64,000 nucleotides of DNA, taken from assembly GCF_020379485.1 (NCBI RefSeq), contig NC_063452.1, positions 34,681,608 through 34,745,607 on the forward strand, given 5' to 3'. Below the pieces are notes generated by a model. That model saw only the letters and a list, made by a program, of their open reading frames with translations. It was not told the origin of the DNA and ran no database searches. The translations under genes were made by a program, and so were the position numbers. The DNA is from Brassica napus (taxonomy: Eukaryota; Streptophyta; Magnoliopsida; Brassicales; Brassicaceae). Of the stretch, positions 55,894 to 64,000 are shown piece by piece (the stretch's first letter is position 1; every line of letters starts with the position of its first letter).

Positions 55894-57230
55894 ATGTACT
55901 TAATTTCACTTTTCTATACATGATTATTATTTAAATGTTTATTAGTTGAAATTTTAAATATTATCATATTTTGAAATATTTATAAATACAATAATTAAAT
56001 AGTATACATATTGTAAAAAAATATTGATCCATACGCCATACTAAACCTTCGACAAATATTGACCCATTGATATGTTTGAGTAATATTTCTTTTAACACGA
56101 ACTTGTTTCACAAATGTAATAATATTTTAAATATTTTGATTAGATATGTGCAGTATTGCGAGATTTAGATACATCATACAAGAAATATTCAGTTATAAAC
56201 ATTTAATATTATTCTACAAGTAATTCAATGATATTTAAATGTTAATGTAAATAGATTTTATTGTTGAACATAACTAATAGTAACTGAAATGGTTAAAAAT
56301 ATATTTTACAAATATTTGAAATATATATATTTTAGGTGAGATTTAGATAGATTAGAATGAATATTCTGCTATAAACAATCCATACTATTCTACAAGTAAA
56401 TCAAAAATATTTAAATCTTAACATAGATATATTTTATTATTGAAAATAATTAATGGTAACCGGTTAAACATATATACTTTTGAAATATTTGAAATACATA
56501 TATTTTATGTCTTACAATCTAAATGTGTGGGATTATATGATACTTGAGAAATATTACATAATATTATTAAAAATCATTTTTAAACTTTAATTTTCCTAAA
56601 ATTTAGCTAAATCGTTTTAGTAAATATGTTAAACACAAAAATTTAGCTAAATTTGATTTAAGAAATAATTTAATAAAATAGGAAAAACAATGATTACTTA
56701 AAGTTAATGTTTTTACTTAAAGTTAATGTTTTAATAGAGTCAGTATGAGTCTGTTTAAGTTGATGACAAAAAACCATAAAGTTATTGTTATTTAATATTT
56801 CAGTGGCATTGACTTGTAAATAAGTTATAAATTTAAGGGTAAATATATATTTGTACTTCTCTTTTAATATTATAGATTGGTTCAATACTATTGAAGATAT
56901 TTCCTATTATTTTTTGTTCCTATGTTTTGGGAAGGTTTGTCCAAAATCAAATATCTCATGTACCTATATATGTTTTTTTCAAAAAAAAAAAGAACCTATT
57001 AATGTTGATAACAGAAAAGTAAGAATTCTTTTACGCAAACTTTGACACAAGAAGAAATGAGAATGAGTGTTAAGTATGAAATCATTAGACGTCGGTAAAG
57101 ATCCTTGAGGAAAATACTGAGGTCTATGAGGAAACACACATGATGATGAGATAAGTCTTGATACAATTACTTTACATCAATAAATTGGTGGATTTTCTTT
57201 TAGTAGAAAACGGATATTTATCAGGAAGAG
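55894..57230. other. AT-rich region, probably Helitron interior and 3' flank of the SDR gene
   Basis: No gene. A short direct repeat ACTTAAAGTTAATGTTTT occurs twice at about 56696-56733. The 3' untranslated part of the SDR mRNA should lie at its right end. Confidence 0.5.
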
Positions 57231-60200
57231 TTACAGAAGACTCAAATTAGGAAGAGATAGATGCAAATAATCATGGATTAGGGTATGACTGTTGGTGCAG
57301 AGCTTGAGAGCTAAAGATACATCATTCGCCAAATCTGAGCAATTTGTCTCATTCGAGTCTGCAAAATACTTTCCACTAATCCTTTTGGTTTCGTTACTCA
57401 AAGCCACATAACAAGTCGTCGCTGCGCCCTAACCGCCATAATAAAAAAGAATTCGGGAGTTAATATAATAAATATAAAAGTATTAAATTTTTTTCTTTTT
57501 GGTAAAAAGTATTAATATATTTGCCTGTGTTAATGTTAATACTTCATAGGGTTAGTTCTTATATTCATAATCTGACTTATGTTGCCATGTATTTATATAC
57601 GAGTCTCTGGCATTAATATTGATGATGACTTTTGTTTGGCATTTAAAATAACATATATATTGTCAGGAAAAAACAATATAAGTTTATTAAGCCTATGATC
57701 GTACTACTTGGACAAAAAATGGAAGGAATAAACATAAACCTACCTGGCTTACAGACTTTAGGAGCTTCGAAGCTATCAAAAACAGAGAATCTGCATCAAA
57801 GAACATCATGATTTTATTTTCATTGATTTTTCCTTACCAATTATTATATTCCTTTTGCACTACTATATATGGAAAGTTTTAATTTCACCTGTCAAAAGAC
57901 CCTTGTGTGCTCTGATAATTCCTGTTTTAACAATCCCTGGATGGACTGCATTTATCGTTACGTTTGCATTTCTGTCCTGTAAGCACATATAGTTGTGAAT
58001 TTTCCCAATTATTATTTTAATAAATAAAAATAAAAATAAAAATAAAAATAATTAATATTTGCTTAAAATCTAATTTTCAAACTCACCTTTAATCGCCTGC
58101 TCAGCGCTTTGGCATGTAAAATTGTTGCCAGCTTTGACTGAGCATATGCCTTTGTACCATTATACCTTTGGTTACGCAACACAAATTAGCATACCAAACA
58201 TAAACCCTGTCATATGAATAGTTCTATATACAATAGGTAGTTTTAAGTATTAAAAATAGAAATGAGTGTGAATTACTTAGTGGGATGTAGTAATTCAGGG
58301 AAGGAGAAACAATCAGGCTTGACCCAACTATGAATCACGGAAGTAAGGTTAATGACTCGTCCTTCGATTCCACTCTTCTTGGCCGTATCTATCATTTTCT
58401 CTATCAGCATCTCTGTTAATAAGTAATGTCCTGAAAAAAACATATACTTCCCATCATTAATTCTTCTTCACTCCATACGGTCATATGTCTAATGATTCCA
58501 GAAAACTACCTAAAAAGTTTGTAGCAAATGTCAGTTCAATCTTTTCCTCTGAGAATTCAAGATTTGGAGAGAAAATCCCTGCATTGTTTCTGCAAAAAAA
58601 AAAGGTTATAATATATATATATATATCGTTTCCTTTCAAGGGTGTGATTAATTAAAGTCTCAGTCTCATTGTACAAATGAGTGTGGATGGGAAAAGAAAA
58701 TGATGGTACAATCCAACTTTTGTAGCTCTATTAGTATAATTGTAACATCCCGAATTGTGATATATGGAAAGGCTTAAGAGGATTTATTTAGCTACCTATG
58801 TCACCAAAGTTGACTTACCTTTTCCGTCACACATCCGTTTAGAACTCCAGAGTTAAGCGTGTTTGGGCTGGAGTAGTGAAAGGATGAGTGACATATCGGG
58901 AAGTGATTCGCGATACCATGCGAGTGAGGCCAAAGCACGGGGAAACGTCGGGTGGTGATTGCAGGGTTAGTAAACAATGATTCCGAGCCTTGGAAAATTT
59001 ACGCACCGATCGTTGGAACGGGATGGGGCCCACGGGCCGAGAGAGCGGGCATGGGTGGCCTATTAGCCCTGGTCGGTCGGGACGTTACAACCATTAGCCG
59101 TGGGCGGTCGGGACGTTACAAATTGTAACATCCCGAGTTGTGATATATGGAAAGGCTTAAGAGAATTGATTTTGCTACCTATTTCAGCAAAGTTGACTTA
59201 CCTTTTCCGTCACACATCCGTTTAGAACTCCAGAGTTAAGTGTGTTTGGGCTAGAGTAGTAAAAGGATGGGTAACCTATCGGGAAGTGATTCGCGATACC
59301 GTGCAAGTGAGGCCAAAGCACGGGAAAAGGTCATGTGGTGATTGCCGGGTCAGTAAACAAGACTTTCGGTCTTTGGAAAATTAACGGACCAACCGTTGGA
59401 ACGGGATGGGATCCACGGGCTGAGAGAGCGGGCGTGCATGGCCCATTAGCTGTGGGTGGCCGGGGCGTTACAAGTGGTATCAGAGCTGGTTAGCCATCTC
59501 GGTTCTGATCCGAGAGGCGTCTTGAGACCTGTCGTGGGGCGCAGCGAGGACGTTCCGTTTTTTGAGAGGGGGTGAATTATAACATCCCGAGTTGTGATAT
59601 ATGGAAAGGCTTAAAAGAATTGATTTGACTACCTATGTCACCAAAGTTGACTTACCTTTTCCGTCACAAATCCGTTTAGAACTCCAGCGTTAAGCGTGCT
59701 TGGGCTGGAGTAGTGAAAGGATGGGTGACCTATCGGGAAGTGATTCGCGATACCGTGCTAGTGAGGCCACAGCACAGAGAAAGGACATGTGGTGATTGCA
59801 GGATTTTTGGGCTTTGAAAAATTAATTGACCAACTGTTGGAACGGGATGGGGTCCAGTGAGCGGGCGTGGATCGCACATTAGCCGTGGACTAGTCGGGGC
59901 GTTATAGTAATATGCGCAAAGATTCATGAGGTGGTGGAATGAATCTTACGTACATGATAATGTTGAGGGGAAGATCCTGTGAAAGAAACTGAGAGCAGAA
60001 TCTGGCCACCGAAGAGAGAGAGCTGAGATCAATCTCCAATAATACGATATCAGCTTCTGGGCTCTCTCTCACGATTCTCTCCTTCACAATTTCTGCTTTC
60101 TTCATATCTCTTACTGCCATTACTACTCTCACCCCTCTTTTTGCTAACACTCTGGTGGTTTCCGCACCGATCCCAGATGTTCCTCCTGTGAAATAGCGAA

Positions 60201-60631
60201 GTGGGTCATTAAACAAAAATAAACACTATAACCATTTAATTTCTGCTCATTTTTCTTATTTCATGTTATGAAAATAGAGTATTCCATACTAACATTATAT
60301 CCGGTATATCATTAGTTTTTTTTTTTGTTTTCTTACAACTAAAATAAAGAGTAAAGAGACACCACTTTAAAATTTATTCATTGATTCTTATTGTGTAAAG
60401 TTTCAGCATAAAGATGGCATAAAGTACGTTTTGGGCAGGCTGATCGCTAAAGAAAATTAAATAAATTAATGTTTTGCAACGATGAGACATGTTTCAAAGA
60501 TTAAAGTCAAAAGGCAAATCAATTGTGTTTGGAAATATGCTGTAACCAAACAATAGCTATGTTTCAAATTTCAATGGAGACAAAATCAATATTTTCTCAA
60601 AAAAAAAAAAAACACAAACAACATCTTCATC

Positions 60632-60671
<40 letters not shown>

Positions 60672-61237
60672 GCACATCGAATATATTTATATAAATCGTG
60701 GTTTTTGCATATAATTTTTTTTTCCCAAGTATTGGAAGAAACTTTATCGAATATCTGATTAGAAAATAACAACAAGTTGACAAAAAAAAAAAGAAAATAA
60801 CAACAAAATAATTCACAGACGATAAACGAAATATTTGTTGTGCGTACGAGAAGGTAATGATAAAAAGTAATGGTAAAATATGTTTGAGAAGTTCTTTCTT
60901 GGGTATTTGGAGGCGAGTACATACTAATTCTGGGAGAACTATGATGTGCTTCGGTATTGCAGCAAAATTTGGGTTCTTTTATTTTTGTAGAGGATATTGA
61001 AACCTGTCTTTCGTCAAAAGGGACACACGAGATTCTACTCCACAAAAATTGTTTAAATATACCAAGCATTTCAAATGATATCATCCATTTAAAGTGTAAC
61101 GAAGACAAACCAGTGATAATGGCCGTGAGATGGGAGTAAGGGAGAAAGCAGTGTTGTGTAACTTGTTCAGCTGTAGATCGTGAGCCAAACCCATTTGGCC
61201 CTGCAATTCCTGCTAAGTATCTTAGTGTTCCCTTCAT
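57231..61237 (-). CDS. short-chain dehydrogenase/reductase, TIC32-like, eight exons
   Basis: NAD(P)(H)-dependent oxidoreductase of the plant TIC32/retinol-dehydrogenase-like SDR group; substrate not predictable. Exons (minus): 61111-61237, 59954-60185, 58510-58589, 58277-58430, 58087-58165, 57890-57977, 57744-57790, 57231-57428. All introns are GT-AG and the 1005 coding bases give an uninterrupted 334 residues, the usual family length. Cofactor motif TGGTSGIG (residues 42-49), NNAG (121-124), catalytic Ser 177 in INLTS, YAQSK (Tyr 205, Lys 209) and VHPG (235-238). The N-terminus GPNGFGSRSTAEQVT is typical of the group. The last about 25 residues diverge from the family (LALKL then CTNSHTL). 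Intron 2 holds a Cassandra element. By sequence it could be functional. Confidence 0.93.
58021..58050. repeat. AAATA microsatellite in an SDR intron
   Basis: About five AAATA units in the intron between exons 5 and 6. Confidence 0.8.
58832..58912 (+). promoter_or_regulatory. 5S rRNA-like pol III segment, Cassandra LTR 1
   Basis: Contains AGAACTCCAGAGTTAAGCGT, then TTGGGCTGGAGTAGTG, AGGATGAGTGAC and CGGGAAGTG, matching the 3' two-thirds of plant 5S RNA including the A-box and C-box of its internal promoter. One C-box base differs (GATGAGTGAC versus GATGGGTGAC). Confidence 0.85.
59213..59295 (+). promoter_or_regulatory. 5S rRNA-like pol III segment, Cassandra LTR 2
   Basis: Same segment as in LTR 1, with changes GTTAAGTGTG and GATGGGTAACC in the control boxes. 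Confidence 0.85.
59668..59750 (+). promoter_or_regulatory. 5S rRNA-like pol III segment, Cassandra LTR 3
   Basis: Best preserved of the three: TTAAGCGTGCTTGGGC and AGGATGGGTGACC agree with plant 5S RNA. If active it would be transcribed antisense to the SDR gene. Confidence 0.87.
60634..60668. repeat. AT microsatellite in SDR intron 1
   Basis: About 17 AT units. Open frames that cross it on both strands are artefacts. Confidence 0.9.
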
Positions 61238-61313
61238 CAGAGAGAGATATAGAAGTAAAGAGAGAGAATTGGTCGAGAATATTGTGTAGCTGAACTTCAA
61301 TAGAATTGATCAC

Positions 61314-61321
61314 TCTTATAG
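61314..61321 (-). promoter_or_regulatory. TATA box of the SDR gene
   Basis: On the minus strand CTATAAGA, about 77 bases before the ATG, followed by a CT-rich leader (TTCTCTCTCTTTACTTC). The native promoter is short because an LTR begins at 61490. Confidence 0.55.
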
Positions 61322-61489
61322 AGGAGGGTAATGCACACACGTACCTATATGTACACATTTACGTGTGTGTTTGTCATTATTTGTAAACAAAAGTTGAATT
61401 AAAGTAAGCAATTACTTGATTACTTGATGGTAACACTTCACACGAGTACTTGTTCATGTGTCTTTTACTTTTGAACACCCAATCCTTTA

Positions 61490-63081
61490 TGTAACGGCCC
61501 GATCCCCCGGCGTCCGACCGGGGTTATCGAAAAGGCGTTATGCACACGTGTCTACTCATTTAGACAACCATATGTGTCCCGTTAATGGTCCCAAGAGTCG
61601 ACGGACGCATAACCTTCTTTGAAATACCGTCACACCCACATCCATATACTTCTACTTAAAGTCCTGCGCACAGGGAAATAGAAAAGGAGGGATGAGCATC
61701 AAGTTACTCAGTGAAGTGACTCTAGACCAGCCTACCCGCATGACATTCTATACTACTCTATGCGGTAACTAAGGCTGACTAGCCACTACAATCAGTTGAT
61801 GCATCTTAACATTTCATATCATCATCATTTATTTCCACACATTCAATTCTATACATTTCTAACAACCTAGCGATCAATCAGTACAATGATCTCACTCATT
61901 GTCACACACGTCAAACCATAGACTTAACCGACTCGACATACCAGACCGACTCAATCTTATGACACCTTTAACACCCAGATACCCGACCATGAACTAACGA
62001 CTCTACAATGCACGTTTTTATATCATGTCTCTCGCGGCTGGCTCATCTTTTCTCTTTTCTCCGGGGGTAGCTCTCTAGACTTCTACCCCATATTCTTGTG
62101 GATTCCACCACAGCTCCTGTGGGTGCCTCCATATTTTTGTGGATTCCACCACAGCTCCTATGGATGCCTAGCGTAGAACTACTACCCCACGTACTCCCTC
62201 TAGACTCTATATGATTTCCCAACCCATGCTTAACCTTAACGTTATTCACTTATACATTCACTTATCCTTTCACATCCTTATTCACTTTCACTTATACATT
62301 CTCATTCTCATTCACTTTCCTTTACACTTAGACTCGTACTTGAACTCATTCACTAGACGCCACCCGTTATCGGTGTCGCACACAATACACATCACACTCA
62401 GGTTTCACTTACAGTATCAATAACAATCAGTGGTCATTTATCATCTTAGCATTCACTTCTTTCTAGCATCCTAACTTTAGTCACAAACCACTCATGGGAC
62501 TACACATCCAAACATACAAGTATCGATTACCAATCAATCATCACCACAACAACACAAGACAGTTCATTAAGTCCCATTTAACAGTATGAGGGTTCTTATG
62601 CATCATGATCCATTCATCTATCAACCTAGTAATAACCATGTTCTATCATCCTAACTCTCAAACATGGTCTAATCAAACCTAACTCCAACATAAAGGAGTA
62701 TACATTGCATGGGAACAAGATGGGTTCAAGACACTCCAGCTTAGCCAAGATCTGGATCTGGAACAAGGATAAGAGGTTGAGATCCGGTCACCACCACCAC
62801 CACCCGGCGCTGGCGAGGAGAGAGAGAGCGACAGCGCGGAGGAGAGAGGGAGAAGAGAGAGACGGCGCAAGAGAGGGAGAGAGAGAGAGCTCGAAGACTA
62901 GGGTTTTCGGTCTCCGGGAATTCTCTGCAGAGATTCGCTTCAGTTTCTGAATGAGGCAAAAGGAGGCTGCATCTCTTTTTATAGGAAAAGGGGGAAGGGT
63001 AACTCTAGGTCTTGGCCAAATGGGCCGTAGAGAAGCTCGTTTTCTTAGGGAAATTTTTGGGCCAGGAACCGGGCTGTTACA
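61490..63081 (-). repeat. 3' LTR of a gag-bearing retrotransposon
   Basis: 1592 bp with ends TGTAACGGCCCG and CGGGCTGTTACA. On the minus strand the purine tract AACAGGGGAGGAT lies directly before it (63082-63094), so this is the 3' LTR and the element extends rightwards out of the window. Inside are a 43-44-bp tandem duplication (about 62088-62172, CATATT-TTGTGGATTCC), a pyrimidine-rich CACTTATACATT repeat stretch (62246-62330) and a GA-rich tract (62815-62895). Confidence 0.85.
62971..62983 (-). promoter_or_regulatory. LTR TATA box pointing at the SDR gene
   Basis: On the minus strand TATAAAAAGAGAT, followed downstream by a CT-rich tract. Transcription would run left, through the LTR and into the SDR gene in sense direction. 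Confidence 0.6.
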
Positions 63082-63500
63082 ATCCTCCCCTGTTAACCGG
63101 AATTCGCCCCCGAATTCCAAGGCCCCCATCTTCCGGACTTATCGTTCGTTACCGAAATGGACTCACACAATCACACAACAGACAAGGGAGGCATACAAGG
63201 CATGATAACTCTGCTTGGGATCTTTAAGACCAACGAATGCATGTCATAAATAAACAAAAAGGAGTTGGACCACAATAGTTTGTAAAAAGAAAACTCAGGG
63301 CATCTGTACAAAACACAGAATGCCGTAAAAAATGGAAAGAACAACAACTCCAATAACCAATAAATAAAATAAAACCAATAGCGAAACACGTGTCCTACTC
63401 CTACGAATTGTCCCTAGAGTCTCGTCTAGCCACATTGATATGGCGAGGCACAGCGGGTCTTGGGTCCAAGGTCTTCATCACCTTCCGCGAAGCGATCATA
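63082..63500 (-). other. 3' non-coding interior of the right-edge element
   Basis: Purine tract, then sequence without a reliable frame. A T-rich stretch on the minus strand (63230-63370) may be an untranslated region. Confidence 0.5.
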
Positions 63501-64000
63501 CTCGGCCTCCGCCTCTCCTTCCGCCAACCACTCCTCTGCGTGTAGTGCTTGACTGGCCATTCTTTTCACCAGTGCAAATTCCAGAGGCTTCAGAACCCCC
63601 ACGAGCTCTTAACGAATATCTCCGCGTAGTCCAGCCCTAAACAGTTGACACCACTCCTGTGCTGGCTTCGGTTGACACCTCTTGGCCGTATCCAAGAACT
63701 CCTCCTGGTAATCTCTCACCTTGCGTGGCTTCTGCACCATCTGAACCAGTACATCACAAACACATGTCTCTGTAGAAGGTTTCCACGGACGTCCCCGCTT
63801 TCCATTAGCGAGTCCCCCAACCGGCACCTCCTGGCCTTCGGCGTCCCTCCCCGGGTTCCCTTTTTCTATGCTCGAGAGAGCGGCGGCCACATTGGCTGCA
63901 AGCTTCTCCTCTGCCTCCATGGCGAAGCCTGCCATCCGCCTCAGTAGCGCGAACTCCAGAGGCTCCAAAACACCCCTCAACTGAGCATGGATATCCTTGT
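63501..64000 (-). pseudogene. gag-like protein with an internal duplication (partial)
   Basis: Minus strand, cut by the window edge. It reads GVLEPLEFALLRRMAGFAMEAEEKLA, a linker with GKRGRPWKP (AT-hook-like), then VQMVQKPRKVRDYQEEFLDTAKRCQPKPAQEWCQLFRAGLRGDIR, the core of a Ty3/gypsy gag. After a TAA (63609-63611) the same frame continues with GVLKPLEFALVKRMA--A--AEEWLA, a second copy of the first motif 125 codons on. With a purine tract and LTR only about 0.5 kb away and no pol seen, it resembles gag-only (TR-GAG) elements; the rest lies outside. Confidence 0.65.

Larger units (their letters stand above)
58741..59906 (+). mobile_element. Cassandra-type TRIM element with three LTRs
   Basis: Lies in SDR intron 2, opposite to the gene. 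LTR 1 58741-59120, LTR 2 59124-59472, interior 59473-59577, LTR 3 59578-59906. LTRs start TGTAACATCCCGA and end CGTTACA. The 105-bp interior starts with an initiator tRNA-Met primer site (TGGTATCAGAGC) and ends with a purine tract (GAGAGGGGGTGAAT). Each LTR contains a 5S rRNA-like segment, the hallmark of Cassandra. No coding capacity, so it needs a helper element. Flanks ATAAT and GTAAT match at four of five bases. Confidence 0.9.

Noticed and set aside
58832..59750. 5S rRNA genes
   Set aside because: The matches lack the 5' third of 5S RNA and lie in Cassandra LTRs with a primer site and purine tract, so they are element promoters, not rRNA genes.
60557..61300. 247-codon minus-strand frame
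   Set aside because: Only its first about 43 codons after the internal Met (61237) are SDR exon 1; the rest is readthrough into intron 1 with an AT microsatellite.
62750..63129. Overlapping Arg/Ser/Leu-rich frames on both strands
   Set aside because: They come from the GA-rich tract of the LTR and have no protein-like features.

Overview
The window is nuclear DNA of a plant, almost certainly a Brassicaceae species close to Brassica. It is AT-rich, has GT-AG introns, and carries Athila, Tat, Cassandra, hAT, MULE and Helitron sequences. The one intact host gene I can build is an eight-exon short-chain dehydrogenase like Arabidopsis TIC32-type SDRs. Nearly everything else is transposable elements and decayed genes. 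The organism is inferred from element and protein similarity recognised by eye; no database was searched.

Layout. 1-6478: decayed repeats, namely a gag-protease fragment of an Athila-like family, two inverted LTR pieces of that family and candidate Helitron ends. 7550-8058 and 39026-39815: two halves of an ABCB (P-glycoprotein) transporter pseudogene. They are split by a hAT transposon (8059-39025, 8-bp target duplication GTAGTTAC) that has itself been hit twice. An Athila Ty3/gypsy element (8509-20984, duplication GAGGA) sits in the last exon of the transposase gene. A Tat-clade Ty3/gypsy element (23378-38262, duplication ATAGA) sits just upstream of its start. Inside the Tat element, within an antisense extra ORF, lies a non-autonomous three-LTR element (26079-32015, duplication GATTT). 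Removing the inserts leaves a hAT element of about 3.6 kb.

40599-53200 looks like Mutator-like (MULE) cargo: a DUF1985-type gene, a 130-bp minisatellite, a GRF zinc-finger gene and the N-terminus of a MURA-like transposase. It is interrupted by a second Athila-like element (about 45000-52006) packed with the palindrome TCGATCGA. 53200-57230 is AT-rich and holds two Helitron 3' ends facing each other. 57231-61237 is the intact SDR gene (minus strand), with a three-LTR Cassandra (5S-bearing) element in intron 2. 61490-64000 is the 3' LTR and part of the interior of a gag-bearing retrotransposon that runs off the right edge; its LTR promoter points toward the SDR gene.

The strongest unusual signals are: the nesting history read from exact target duplications; a perfectly palindromic 35-bp array in the Tat LTR (11 versus 4 units); the dispersed TCGATCGA motif shared by coding and LTR parts of the second Athila-like element; an identical TGA at the protease active site in two copies of that family; a hairpin after pol conserved between two Athila lineages; and a multi-LTR Cassandra element inside a functional-looking gene. 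I did not find a clearly new multi-gene system. The nearest candidate is the DUF1985/GRF/MURA cargo set.
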